Shown here in pieces: positions 9,143-19,400 of a stretch of DNA of 52,367 nt. Within the stretch, counting starts at the first letter, position 1, and the number at the start of each line of letters is the position of its first letter. Source of the DNA: a bacterium BRH_c32. GTDB lineage: Bacteria; Bacteroidota; Ignavibacteria; Ignavibacteriales; Melioribacteraceae. The notes beneath the pieces were generated by a model, which was given only the letters and a program-made list of their open reading frames with translations, did no database searches and was not told the DNA's origin. Location of the stretch: the NCBI GenBank assembly GCA_001516025.1, contig LOEU01000042.1:1-52367 (forward strand). Reading direction: 5' to 3'. The position numbers were made by a program, and so were the translations under genes.

Positions 9143-10678
9143 TTATTTCATCAGCACAAATTTTTTGGTAGCCATAAAAGCACCGGCTGTTAAACGGTAG
9201 AAATAAACGCCGGAAGAGAGTGAGGAGTTAACCGATGAAAATGCAGTGCTATAGCTTCCAGCTTGTTTGAATTCATCTACAAGAGTTGCAACTTCACTTC
9301 CAAGAATATCAAACACTTTGAGAGTAACATGACTACTTACCGGAATCTGGTAACTAATAACAGTACTTGGATTGAACGGATTAGGATAATTTTGTTCGAG
9401 AGAATAACCGGACGGAAGAGCCGCATTTTCTTTAACGGCAGTTACTTTATCGGAAGTTAATATATAGAAACTGGCAATCTGACTGTTTGAAAAAGTAATT
9501 GTGTTAGCAGATTGATTAATTACTGCATTAGAAATTGTGATCCATTGGTTAGTCTGGTTATTCCAATATTTTACTTTCAAGCTATTTTTATCTATGTGGT
9601 AAGCTTGAATTTGTTTATCATCGAAATGGAATTGAATATTTGCGTTAGCGCCAAAATTCATCATACCACCACAACCGCCATTCTGCATCATTCCATTGGA
9701 ACCGTTTGAGCTGAACACTCCCATTTCGTAACCCTTGAATATATTTTGTCCTTTGCCGTTTGACATATTAAAGGGATTCAATTCGAGCATTCTTGCAAAC
9801 ATGGAATCAGACATCATACTGCCGCCCATATTCCAGCCGCTGCCCATCATCATAAAATCTTTTTCATCAAATGGATTTGTGATTTTATCGTTTGAATTAT
9901 TTTTGCGCATCCAGCCGCCGCCGAAATAATTACCGACTAATGAGGAATCTCTCCAAACTTTACCGTTTATTTGATAAACAATAACAACGTTTAAGCCGTT
10001 TGTAGTTTGCAATTTTCCGCCGACAATTGTAATGTTATCGCCGTTGTTAGGTCTCTTTACGCTGCTGCTTGATTCATACCACCAAGGGCCAAGATTCAAA
10101 TAGTAATCCGGCTTGCCATCTTTGTTTTCATCCAGATAATATTGACTCATAAAATAAGTTGTATCGACAAGAACTATTCCGGATAATGTTACAGTTTGCG
10201 GTTTTGTTCCGCTTACACCAAAAGCATAACCGCTGCAATTACCAGCGTGCTGACCCATCATGTGGGTATTGTTGCCGAAATCGTTCCACATAGGATCGAA
10301 TGGGTCTCTCCACAACAATCCATTAAGCTTATAAACAATAATCATTGTTAAGCCATTCATATTCATTAAGCTTGGCATCTTACCGCCTTGAATTGTTATC
10401 TGGTCTCCGGTCTTTGGTCTAATTGCTGTAGAATTATCAGGAGAATACCAAACAGGTCCGAAGTTCAAATAATAATCCGCTTTTCCATCATTGTTTACAT
10501 CGATAGAATAAAGAGGCATTGGTAAAGAGGAATCGACTGTTACTTTACCGGTAAGAGTGATTTGAGTTAATGAATCGGGAAACATAAATCCCATTCCGCC
10601 GCTTCTCATGCCCTGAGCAGAAAGAGAGATGACAGATAAAAACATTAGCACGAATAATTTATATATATTTTGTTTCAA
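9143..10678 (-). CDS. secreted Met-rich two-repeat protein with T9SS sorting domain
   Basis: A 511-residue protein with a signal peptide (1-22), two related ~90-residue beta units (ITLTGKVTVDSS from about 40 and VTLSGIVLVDTT from about 165), each with a DxNxDGKxDYYLNxGP element that looks like a short Ca-binding Asp loop, a Met/Gly-rich centre (MMMGSGWNMGGSMM and GMMQNGGCGGMMNFG) and a C-terminal T9SS domain after QNYPNPFNP. The Met-rich stretches suit Cu(I) or Ag(I) binding. No family name is known to me. It lies 103 bp upstream of the oxidase gene on the same strand, and the two products share the sorting-domain type, so both are probably surface-displayed and function together. Confidence 0.7.
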   Translation of the reverse strand: MKQNIYKLFVLMFLSVISLSAQGMRSGGMGFMFPDSLTQITLTGKVTVDSSLPMPLYSIDVNNDGKADYYLNFGPVWYSPDNSTAIRPKTGDQITIQGGKMPSLMNMNGLTMIIVYKLNGLLWRDPFDPMWNDFGNNTHMMGQHAGNCSGYAFGVSGTKPQTVTLSGIVLVDTTYFMSQYYLDENKDGKPDYYLNLGPWWYESSSSVKRPNNGDNITIVGGKLQTTNGLNVVIVYQINGKVWRDSSLVGNYFGGGWMRKNNSNDKITNPFDEKDFMMMGSGWNMGGSMMSDSMFARMLELNPFNMSNGKGQNIFKGYEMGVFSSNGSNGMMQNGGCGGMMNFGANANIQFHFDDKQIQAYHIDKNSLKVKYWNNQTNQWITISNAVINQSANTITFSNSQIASFYILTSDKVTAVKENAALPSGYSLEQNYPNPFNPSTVISYQIPVSSHVTLKVFDILGSEVATLVDEFKQAGSYSTAFSSVNSSLSSGVYFYRLTAGAFMATKKFVLMK

Positions 10679-10780
10679 GGAACCTCCGAGAGATATTTAT
10701 ATTGTTTGAAACTACTAATTGTAATTAGATGAAATAAGATGAGATTTAGATTCATCTTTCCCTTTTGTCTGAAAAATAAT

Positions 10781-11371
10781 TTAATGCGCGATTACACCGC
10801 CTAAGTAAGCAGCAGTAAGAATTAATATAAAAGCAATAAGTCCAGGCAGCCATGCATATTTTTTCAGTTTGTCAACAAACAAAAAGATAGTCCAGATAAA
10901 AAAGTTAATGATAAGAGCAAGACCAATGTTTTGGTGTAATTCGACAATCCATTCTTTTGCAGTTCCGATAAAAGGTTCAGATTGATTTTTCCCGGTAATA
11001 AATGCAACGATAGAAAAAAGAAGCGCAATAAGAACTGAAATTAATATTGCAGAATTGTAATTCTTCCATTTGAAGTTTAGCAATGAAAGAAAAAATGCAA
11101 ACAGACCAAGAGCGATTGGAAAGTGAACAACTTTATTGTGCAAGTGCTCAAAAATTTGCTCTGCCGGATTTAACCTTATCGGTTCCTCTTTGATCAATTC
11201 CGGTTCATTTTTTTGTTTATATATTATTTTTGAAATGCCGTTAATTGCAATAGTATCTTTACCGACTATTGTTAATGTATCCACCTTAACTGTTTTTTCT
11301 TTTTTGTGATCTTTGCCTCCATGAGGAAATACGACGGTGGCAAGTAACAATAAACAAATAAATGTTTTCAT
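10781..11371 (-). CDS. DUF2231-like membrane protein with signal peptide
   Basis: A 196-residue protein with a short signal peptide (1-17) followed by a His-containing segment (HGGKDHKKEK), a periplasmic stretch, then EHLHNKVVHFPIALG leading into four membrane helices. The HNKVVHFPIAL motif and four-helix layout match the DUF2231 family of small membrane proteins, often near cytochrome or copper genes. The His residues at the membrane edge could hold heme or metal. Function not known; the family call is by motif. It is in line with the copper genes on both sides. Confidence 0.6.
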   Translation of the reverse strand: MKTFICLLLLATVVFPHGGKDHKKEKTVKVDTLTIVGKDTIAINGISKIIYKQKNEPELIKEEPIRLNPAEQIFEHLHNKVVHFPIALGLFAFFLSLLNFKWKNYNSAILISVLIALLFSIVAFITGKNQSEPFIGTAKEWIVELHQNIGLALIINFFIWTIFLFVDKLKKYAWLPGLIAFILILTAAYLGGVIAH

Positions 11372-11485
11372 AACCGTTTCCTATTCTGTTTAATGAGCCG
11401 GATAGCTGCTCTTTTTGTTAATAAGTCAGCTTCACTTTATAGGGAATTAATTATTAATATTTTCTCGACCTATTAGTATTTCCGG

Positions 11486-12301
11486 CTAAAGTTTAAATCT
11501 TGCACCAATGCTTGTTGTAAAATCCGGCATAAGATTACCCAAGCCGGCAGAACCTATGAATGAAAGAATAATCGTTTCATTTAACCTATAATTGGCACCG
11601 AGTGATATTTGCTGCGGGGCGTTATAGTCATCCAATATTTTTGTATAACCGCTGTAATATAAGAGGAGCGAATATTCACCGTAATTAAAAAACTTACCAA
11701 TACCAATTCCATATGTGAAAGGATTTTTATAAGTAATTCCATCCGGATCACCGATGTCGAGATAGCCAAGATCAACAACGCCGATAAAACTACCAAAACT
11801 TTTACGTGCGGAAATAGATCCACCGTAATCTAAAACACCGGTTCCAAAATTAAGCATTGATGAAGCTGTTGGTATTTTCACTTGAGCGTTGAGATAAACT
11901 TCCAAATCATTTTCAAAGTCTGAATAAATTTCATAATCAAAGTATCCGTATAAATCACCTATCCCAAAATTCATATTATTTTGTATAGTTGTAGAAGATG
12001 TGTTATTTGTCCCGGAAGGAACCATCATTCCATTGGATTGGCTTACGCTATTTCCGTTATTATTTACAAATGGAATTGAAGCAGTAATTCCAAAACCATC
12101 TCCTTGATAACGGACGCTTCCATATACTGAAAATATTCGTGTGTAGGAATCTGATAGAAATTGTCCTCCGCTTAACTGAACACTTGAGCTTAAATACCAG
12201 CCGGTTTGAGAATAGATATTTGCAGTGAACAAGAGAGAGAGAAAGAGGAAACCAGCAATAGCCGGTTTCCTAAAATTCACTTTATGAATTATGCTTTTCA
12301 T
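11486..12301 (-). CDS. outer-membrane beta-barrel protein
   Basis: A 271-residue protein with a signal peptide (about 1-31, ending IYSQ), then alternating hydrophobic/polar strands rich in aromatic and Gly residues and a last strand ending in Phe-Lys-Leu (SIGARFKL). This matches transporter-like barrels of the phenol-degradation/meta-pathway type found beside RND metal pumps. Its start overlaps the stop of the Met-rich gene by 4 bp (ATGA), so the two are translationally coupled. It probably sits in the outer membrane; substrate unknown. Confidence 0.65.
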   Translation of the reverse strand: MKSIIHKVNFRKPAIAGFLFLSLLFTANIYSQTGWYLSSSVQLSGGQFLSDSYTRIFSVYGSVRYQGDGFGITASIPFVNNNGNSVSQSNGMMVPSGTNNTSSTTIQNNMNFGIGDLYGYFDYEIYSDFENDLEVYLNAQVKIPTASSMLNFGTGVLDYGGSISARKSFGSFIGVVDLGYLDIGDPDGITYKNPFTYGIGIGKFFNYGEYSLLLYYSGYTKILDDYNAPQQISLGANYRLNETIILSFIGSAGLGNLMPDFTTSIGARFKL

Positions 12302-12792
12302 TTACCATTACCTTTTTGTTGAATGCTTTCCATATTATTCAACATTCCTCTGTATTCTTTCATCATAGTTTTCATATTGTCCATCATGCCATTCATATGA
12401 TCTTTCGTGCCTTCGCCATTCATCAAGTTTTTATCGCCCATCATTTTATTCATTTGGTCGAGAACGCCTTGCATATCTTTCCCCATCTGGTTCATACCTT
12501 GCATCATGTTCATCATGCCGTTGTTCATATTCATTTGCCCCATATCGTGATTTTGCATCTGGTTATTCATCATGTTCATCATTTGATTGCTCTTGTCCAT
12601 CATTTGACCCATTTGAGTCATCATGCCTTGCATGTTTTGCATCATTGAACCAGATTGATTTTGCATCATCGTATTACCGGTATTTCCACTGCCATGATGC
12701 TGATCGTGCTGAGCAGAAATAATTCCCGTAAACATTATTAATATTACCGCGCTTAATAAAAAGCGCATTCGATTTGATTTTACTACTTTCAT
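12298..12792 (-). CDS. periplasmic Met/His-rich metal-binding protein
   Basis: A 164-residue protein with a signal peptide ending at Ala-27 (IISAQ), HDQHHGS just after it, then a long run built from Met, Asn and Gln (for example MMQNMQGMMTQMGQMMDK) with Met roughly every third or fourth residue, which suggests an amphipathic helix with a thioether face. Such sequences bind Cu(I)/Ag(I). AGGAGAAACACA precedes the ATG. It is translationally coupled to the barrel protein gene. It may buffer copper for the Cus pump or the oxidase; low complexity makes homology calls unreliable. Confidence 0.7.
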   Translation of the reverse strand: MKVVKSNRMRFLLSAVILIMFTGIISAQHDQHHGSGNTGNTMMQNQSGSMMQNMQGMMTQMGQMMDKSNQMMNMMNNQMQNHDMGQMNMNNGMMNMMQGMNQMGKDMQGVLDQMNKMMGDKNLMNGEGTKDHMNGMMDNMKTMMKEYRGMLNNMESIQQKGNGK

Positions 12793-12885
12793 TGTGTTTC
12801 TCCTATATGTTATTTATTGTTATTAATACACCACTATTAGGAATGGTGAGTTGTAGAATATTCTCCGCCATTTCCTCCACTATTA

Positions 12886-13296
12886 TTATGATACCTTTTT
12901 TAATCCGCCATACTTTGCATTTATTGTTTTTACTATTTCTTCTTCTTGAGTTTTCTTCGTTACCAATTCTCTAATCAAATTTCTTTCAGTAACAGCATAC
13001 TTGCATTTGCAAATTGTGAGAGTTTCACCGCTGCAATCTCCGCATGTGCAGATAAATTTAGATGAGATTCTTCCTACATTGCTTTCAATTTCCGGTGTTG
13101 ATTTTGTCTCACGTGTCTTTTGAACAATTGGATCGTGATTGTGAGGAATGAATTCTTCAGCTATTCCAAATACCAAAATCAGACCGAATAGCAATGAAAG
13201 AGCAATCCAAAATGTTTTCATCTGAAGAATAATCCATATTGGACTTTTTCCTCTTAATGAATCATTATTTTTATTCATGCTCGAAATCTTTTTCAT
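12886..13296 (-). CDS. CcmH-like Cys-rich membrane-anchored protein
   Basis: A 136-residue protein with one membrane helix (about 30-47), a HNHD site after it, and a C-terminal domain with CTCGDCSGETLTICKCKYA followed by a two-helix region (RNLIRELVTKKTQEEEIV). The layout after the Cys pair matches the CcmH/CycL thiol-oxidoreductase helical domain (CxxCxxxSI...LR..VRE....G.S..EI), but here there are five Cys where CcmH has two. It may reduce apocytochrome or carry metal; the position inside a copper operon favours a metal or copper-protein maturation role. Start at the first ATG; another at residue 7 is possible. Confidence 0.55.
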   Translation of the reverse strand: MKKISSMNKNNDSLRGKSPIWIILQMKTFWIALSLLFGLILVFGIAEEFIPHNHDPIVQKTRETKSTPEIESNVGRISSKFICTCGDCSGETLTICKCKYAVTERNLIRELVTKKTQEEEIVKTINAKYGGLKKVS

Positions 13297-13332
13297 AACT
13301 TGCTCGTAAATAAATTTATCGAGAATTGTTAA

Positions 13333-13719
13333 TTACTTTTTCTTGAAAGGAACTGGTTTCTCTTTCACTTTTAATCCGGCATCTTTTAAATTTTGCCTTG
13401 CTCTTTCAAGAGTAACTTCGCTCAATGGCATTTTGCAAATAGGGCATCTACCAGGGGTATCGGAAATTACATTCCAATCCATCTGATCTTGAAAAACTTT
13501 TCCATCTTTGTTTTTATCAATTGCTTTTAAATCGATAACTCCTTTGCGGATAACACTTGAATCGGCAACTTCAGTCATCTTAACTTCTTTTATATCGTGC
13601 TTATGTTTAGGCATTTCTGCTGACTTTATTTCTTGTGCTTTTATTAAATGACCGAACATTAGAAGAAAAGAAAAGCATACCAGAAACAAATATTTAATTT
13701 TTGACAGATTCTTTTTCAC
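13333..13719 (-). CDS. secreted protein with heavy-metal-binding domain (CPICKMPL)
   Basis: A 128-residue protein with a signal peptide (1-28), a HKHD site, an EF-hand-like loop (DKNKDGKVFQDQ near 68) and a heavy-metal-binding domain at about 88-100 (GRCPICKMPLSEV). The same kind of domain is fused to the N-terminus of the adaptor CusB next door. The ATG is preceded by AGGAGAAACACAG. It is probably periplasmic and may pass copper to the adaptor. Nothing supports an enzyme role. Confidence 0.65.
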   Translation of the reverse strand: MKKNLSKIKYLFLVCFSFLLMFGHLIKAQEIKSAEMPKHKHDIKEVKMTEVADSSVIRKGVIDLKAIDKNKDGKVFQDQMDWNVISDTPGRCPICKMPLSEVTLERARQNLKDAGLKVKEKPVPFKKK

Positions 13720-13763
13720 TGTGTTTCTCCTTTTTAGATTATAATTATTTTTTTAGAATATTA

Positions 13764-15041
13764 TTACATCTTCATTCCTTCCATACCATCGGAAGATTTC
13801 TTTTTCGGAGGCTGAGTAGTTCCACCATGCTGATGACCGGTTGGCATTCCGGTTTTAAGCTGACTTTCGGAATCTATTAAGAATCCGCCCGTTGCGGCAA
13901 TTTCATCACCTTCGTTTAATCCGGAAAGGATTTGATATTTATCTCCAAAGCGATTACCAATTTGAACGGTGCGAGCTTCAAACATTCCATCTCCGGCTTT
14001 TGCCCATACAACAGTTCTTTTACCAGCTATAATAACCGCATCAGTAGGAACAAGTAATCCTTGACCACCGGCACTGTTGAAGATTGTTTCACCATACATT
14101 TGTGGTTTAAGTTTACTACCAAGGCTTGCAAATTCACTTCTTACTTTTACAGTTCGTGTTTGAGAATTGACAACAGGATAAATGAAAGTAACTCTGCCGT
14201 TAAATTCTTCTCCGGGATAAGCACGAAGATGAAGTTTAACGGGACTTCCTACTTTTACATTAGATAAATTATTTTCATACACTTCCGCTATATTCCATAG
14301 AGTTGAAAGTTCTGCGACATCATAAATTGCCGTACCTTCATTTACATATACACCTTCTTGAACTTTCTTCTCAATTACAGTTCCGCTAAATGGGGAGAAG
14401 TAAGTGAGTGTAAGATTTATTTCCCTAGTCTTTTCAAGCGTTTGAATTTGATCTGAAGTAAGCCCAAAGATTTCCAACTTCTTTTTTGAAGCTTTCAAAA
14501 GAGAATTTGAGTTTGATGAATTGTTCAGAGCAATTAAATATTCATTCTGAGCTTGAACCAAATCCGGACTGTATATTTCAAACAAAGGCTGACCTTTTTT
14601 GATATAGTCACCGGTTTTATCAACCAACAGTTTTTCAATTCTTCCGTTAAACCGTGCTGAAATTGTTTTTCGATAATTCTCAACAAAATCCAGGTAGCTA
14701 TAAGCAGTAACTTGTTCTTGAAGATTTTCTTTCTTAACAACTACAGTTGATACGTTTGCAAGAACTTGTTTCTTACCGCTTAGCGTAACCATATTTGCCA
14801 TGTCTTTATCGTTTACAGCTTCCAGTTTTTCATCGGCGACTTTTTTAATTAGATCCATACCGCAAATGGGGCAAGAACCAGGTTTATCCATGTGAACTTG
14901 CGGGTGCATAGTGCATGTCCAATAACCATCTTGTTTTACAACTTCATGTTCATGTTTTCCGCTTTCCTCCGATTTTGAGCAACCGGAAACAATAAGAGCA
15001 ATTGCAATCAGTGGAATGAATAGATGTCTAAATATTTTCAT
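13764..15041 (-). CDS. cusB: RND efflux membrane-fusion (adaptor) protein, CusB type
   Basis: A 425-residue periplasmic lipoprotein. The ATG at 15041 is preferred to that at 15077 because GAGGAACAAAA precedes it and the signal peptide with lipobox (IVSGC) then starts at once. After a His-rich linker comes a heavy-metal-binding domain (YWTCTMHPQVH, CPICGMDL), then the barrel-sandwich (lipoyl) halves, a helical hairpin (QAQNEYLIALNN) and beta-barrel parts (KLKPQMYGE). The tail is His/Met-rich (GHQHGG, GMEGMKM). It links the inner-membrane pump to the outer-membrane channel and captures Cu(I)/Ag(I). The neighbours cusC and cusA are on the same strand. Confidence 0.9.
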   Translation of the reverse strand: MKIFRHLFIPLIAIALIVSGCSKSEESGKHEHEVVKQDGYWTCTMHPQVHMDKPGSCPICGMDLIKKVADEKLEAVNDKDMANMVTLSGKKQVLANVSTVVVKKENLQEQVTAYSYLDFVENYRKTISARFNGRIEKLLVDKTGDYIKKGQPLFEIYSPDLVQAQNEYLIALNNSSNSNSLLKASKKKLEIFGLTSDQIQTLEKTREINLTLTYFSPFSGTVIEKKVQEGVYVNEGTAIYDVAELSTLWNIAEVYENNLSNVKVGSPVKLHLRAYPGEEFNGRVTFIYPVVNSQTRTVKVRSEFASLGSKLKPQMYGETIFNSAGGQGLLVPTDAVIIAGKRTVVWAKAGDGMFEARTVQIGNRFGDKYQILSGLNEGDEIAATGGFLIDSESQLKTGMPTGHQHGGTTQPPKKKSSDGMEGMKM

Positions 15042-15085
15042 TTTTGTTCCTCTATTTATACTTATAATATTTTTCATTATATCAC

Positions 15086-16405
15086 CTAAAACTTTTTGAT
15101 AGTTGTTCCGACCATCATTTCAATCTCGGCAAGAGACATTTGAGTATCGGCTTTTGACATATAATAATTCATCTGCTGCATCAATAACATCCGGTAAGAA
15201 TCTATAACGGTTGTAACGCCGGTTCTGTTATTCTGATAAGCAGATACTTGTGATTCGGCAGCTTTAGTATAAAGCGGAATAACTTTTTCGTTGTATAGTT
15301 TTGTAAGATCTAGGGCTGTGTTATATTTAACGAGCGCCGCTTTCAACTGTGAAGTCATCTCTCTCTGCATGTCGTTCTTTTCATATTCAATACTGCTAAT
15401 ACCGGCATACAGTTCTTGTTCCTTTGCTTTGTATTTATTTATTGACCATGGGGCAAAAGGAAGATTGATTGAGAACATAAGTGAATACATTGTTTCTGTT
15501 TTAGGATTAAGCATTGAAAGATCACTTTTAGAAGTTAAGATCATTCCTTGCGGCATTCTCATAAACATACCTTGGACCATTAAATCGGGGATAAGCTCTC
15601 GGTTGTTTGCATCAATCATTGCTTTATTCATCTCGATCATGTTACCCATTTTTTTAAGGTTTGGATTTGAATATCCAAGAACCTCTTCTAATTTCGATTG
15701 CCCTGAATTAAGAGTTTCAACAGAAAAATCCGAGACAGCAAAAACTCCTTTTGAATCAAGATTTCTTCCTAAAAGTTTATTGAGTTTATATATCTCTGCT
15801 TCTTTTTGTTTTTCTAAAATCAAAAGCTGAGTTTCGTTTGATGAAATTTCGCTTTGAAGCGTAAGAAGATCCGCTTGATTTATTTTGTTTGTATAGTATG
15901 AAGATTCAACGGATTTTATTACATCATTTATGAGAATAATATTTTTATTCTGAACTTCGATTTTTTTATCAATCAACCAAAGTGTGTAATAAGACATTTT
16001 AACAGCTGCGGTAAGATTAACTTTATAAGATTCATAATTGTTCCCCTCTACCAAAGTATTTTTTCGCTCAACCTCTGCCATTGCGTTTAGCTTTCCTCCT
16101 AGAGGAAACATTTGCGAAAACGCAATGTTATTAGAGTTGGATTGATTAAGAACATCAATTGAATTTGTAGGCACTTGAGAGAATTCAACAGATAGATTAG
16201 GAGCCGGTAGTGTATTGATTGACTCGGCTCTTCTTTCAGAAGCCGTAATTTTATACTGCAGCGATTTTAACTGAGGATTATTTTTTACAGCTTCTGCTAC
16301 TAAAGAATCAACAGACTGTGCGTTTATCTTATTCAATGCGAAAAAGAAAAGAGTAACCGCAAAGATTGCAGAGAAAAACACAGAGTTACGAAAAGACTTT
16401 CTCAT
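15086..16405 (-). CDS. cusC: outer-membrane channel of the efflux system, CusC/TolC type
   Basis: A protein of 439 residues. The ATG at 16405 is chosen over the one at 16477: GGAGAATTAGAA precedes it and a signal peptide (RNSVFFSAIFAVTLFFFA) follows, whereas the upstream 24 codons look like untranslated leader. It has two long helical repeats typical of the OEP family, with conserved NPQL near the N-terminus and a C-terminal YRMLLMQQMNYYMSKAD segment. It should form a trimeric channel across the outer membrane and periplasm for the Cus pump. Confidence 0.87.
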   Translation of the reverse strand: MRKSFRNSVFFSAIFAVTLFFFALNKINAQSVDSLVAEAVKNNPQLKSLQYKITASERRAESINTLPAPNLSVEFSQVPTNSIDVLNQSNSNNIAFSQMFPLGGKLNAMAEVERKNTLVEGNNYESYKVNLTAAVKMSYYTLWLIDKKIEVQNKNIILINDVIKSVESSYYTNKINQADLLTLQSEISSNETQLLILEKQKEAEIYKLNKLLGRNLDSKGVFAVSDFSVETLNSGQSKLEEVLGYSNPNLKKMGNMIEMNKAMIDANNRELIPDLMVQGMFMRMPQGMILTSKSDLSMLNPKTETMYSLMFSINLPFAPWSINKYKAKEQELYAGISSIEYEKNDMQREMTSQLKAALVKYNTALDLTKLYNEKVIPLYTKAAESQVSAYQNNRTGVTTVIDSYRMLLMQQMNYYMSKADTQMSLAEIEMMVGTTIKKF

Positions 16406-16478
16406 TTCTAATTCTCCATTCTGACTTCTCAATTCTAAATTCTTTCCCGCGATGCGGAATTTCGTTTCACTCAACATT

Positions 16479-19400
16479 TTATTCTCCCTCCTTCATCCAA
16501 TCAGCCATTTTGGATAATTCCAAAGTTCCTTTTTTAAGTGCGTGCTCTTTCATCATTGTAAAAAGAACCGGAGTAACTACTAGCACGTGAATAGCGCTTG
16601 TAAGCAAGCCGCCGATCATTGGAGCCGTAAGCGGTTTCATAACATCCGAGCCAGTTCCAGTTGACCACATTATAGGAATTAGTCCAACCATTGCAGTAAA
16701 TACAGTCATCAACTTTGGTCTAAGTCTTAACACAGAACCTTCTACTGTCGCCTCATAAATATCTTCGTTTGTTATTGGTCCGCGCAATCCTTTTTGATGA
16801 GCACGTAATTTTTTATCCAGCGCTTCATGCAGATATACAACCATGATAACACCAGTCTCAGTTGCTATACCATACAAGGCAATGAAGCCAACCCAAACGG
16901 CAACTGAAAAATTATAACCGAGAATGAAGATCATATACATTCCACCGATGAGCGCGAAAGGAACGGAGAGCATTACAACTCCGGCTTCTACATAATCTTT
17001 AAGAGTGAAGAAGAGTAAGAAAAAGATTACTAAGAAAACTACCGGCATAATGATTTCAAGAGTCTGCTGCGCTCGAACTTTGCTTTCATACTGACCGCTC
17101 CATGTATAAGAGTAACCGGATGGAAGTTTTAATCCATCAGCAATAATTTTTTTAGCGTCAACCATAACGCTGCCCATATCACGACCGCGTGTGTTCATAA
17201 AAACTATAGAACGAAGCATTCCGTTTTCACTGCTTATCATTGGCGGGCCAGTTACTAAATTAATATCTGCTAATTCAGCCAACGGCAAATATGTAACAGC
17301 GTTTTGATTTGTGCTTGTAAGTGAAAAATCATTTTGTGATGATGGACTTTGCGGTATAATGCTTGCTTGGTTTGAACTTCCCATAGAAAAAGACATTCCA
17401 CCGGAATTACTTTTTCCCATTCCACCGCTGCTCATAGAACTTGATGATGTTTGTGCGGCCATCGGGTTTGATAATGCAACCGGAACGATTAAGCTTTTCA
17501 GTTCTTCAGTGTTATCACGGTAATCTTTTTGATAACGCATTCTGATCGGGAAGCGCATTCTTCCATCAATTACAATTCCTAGATTTTGTCCGCCGATTGC
17601 TGTTTCAATAATATCTTGAAGATCGCGGATGTTTACTCCGTAACGAGCAGCTATTCCACGCTTAATGTTTATATCGAGATAGTAACCGTTTTGAACTCTT
17701 TCAGCAACAACATCCGCCGCTCCATTTACTTTCTTCAAAAGTTTTTCTGCTTTGATTGCATAAACTTCAAGTGTATCAAGGTTAGGACCGAATATCTTAA
17801 ACCCGATGTCGGTTCTTACACCAGTAGAAAGCATATTGATTCTGTTGATGATTGGTTGAGTCCATCCATTACGCACACCGGGAATTTGCAATTTGGAATC
17901 AAGTTCGGCAACAATATCTTGCTTTGTTACTCCAGGGCGCCATTCACTTTTTGGTTTGAGTAAAATTATTGTTTCAATCATGCTTAACGGTGCATTGTCT
18001 GTTGCGGTTTCCGCACGTCCAGTTTTTCCTAAAACGTGATGAACTTCGGGAACAGATTTTATGATTTTATCTTGTTCTTGTAGAATTCTGTTTACTTCGG
18101 TAATGGATGCACCGGGTAATGTTACAGGCATATATAAAATTGATCCTTCATCAAGCGGAGGCATAAACTCACTGCCGGTATAATAAACCATTGGAACTGC
18201 GATTAATAGTGCAATCACATTTAATGCTATAGTAATTTTTCTATGTTTAAGCACCCAGTGAATAACCGGTTCATATAGCTTAATGAAAAATCTTGTTGTT
18301 GGATTTTTATCTTCCGGTTTGAACTTACCGCGCATCAACATTGTCATCAAAACTGGAATCAGTGAGATAACTACAATTGCTGAACCTATCATTGCAAATG
18401 ATTTTGTGTATGCAAGAGGATGAAACATTTTGCCTTCTTGACCGGTAAGTAAAAACACTGGAAGGAATGATGTAAGAATTATCAATTCAGAAAAGAAGAT
18501 TGCTCTGCCGACTTGTTTTGCAGAATCAATAGAAATCTTTTTGTATTCGTCCGGAGTTAAATGTTGTTTCTCTTCCAACGCCTTCGCAAGATTACGGTAA
18601 GCATTTTCCACCAGCACAATTGAGGAGTCTACTATTACTCCAACAGCAAGAATAATTCCACCAAGAGACATAATATTTGATGAGATTCCAAATAAATACA
18701 TTAGAATAAATGCAATGAGAATTGAAATAGGAAGCTCGATAAGAATTCTTACAATACTTCTAAAGTGAAGAAGGAAAATCATAACCATAATTGAAACAGT
18801 GATTGACGCTTCAATTAAAGCACGTTCCAAAGTTCCGACAGCTTCTTTAATTAATGTGCTACGATCATAAGAAGTTACGATTTCAACTCCAGTGGGAAGA
18901 CCGGGAGAGATTTCTTTTATCTTTTCTTTTACTTTGTCAATTACTCTTTGAGCGTTCTCTCCAGTTCTCATTACAATAATTCCACCAACAGCTTGTCCTT
19001 CACCGTTCTTTTCTAAAGCACCACGTCTTATATCACCGCCTAATGCTACGGTAGCAACATTTTTAATGAGAATTGGAATTCCATTGACGGATGTTTTTAT
19101 CACTGTATTTTCAACATCACTTTTCGATTGTATATAACCTTGACCGCGAACAAAATATTCTGCGTCGCTTACTTCTAAGATTTTTCCGCCGACTTCGTTA
19201 TTGCTTCTTTGAACTGCGTTAACAACATCGGAGATAGTTAAATTGTAAGCGCGAAGATCAGTTGGATTAACATCAACTTGATATTGTTTAACAAATCCGC
19301 CGATGCTTGCAACTTCTGCAACGCCGTCAACAGATGAAAGTTTATAACGGATATACCAATCTTGAACCGCACGTAGTGCACCGAGATCATATCCTTTTCC

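Noticed and set aside
12316..12648. His-rich 110-residue + strand ORF
   Set aside because: It is the antisense of the Met codons of the Met-rich protein (CAT against ATG), so its His richness is an artefact.
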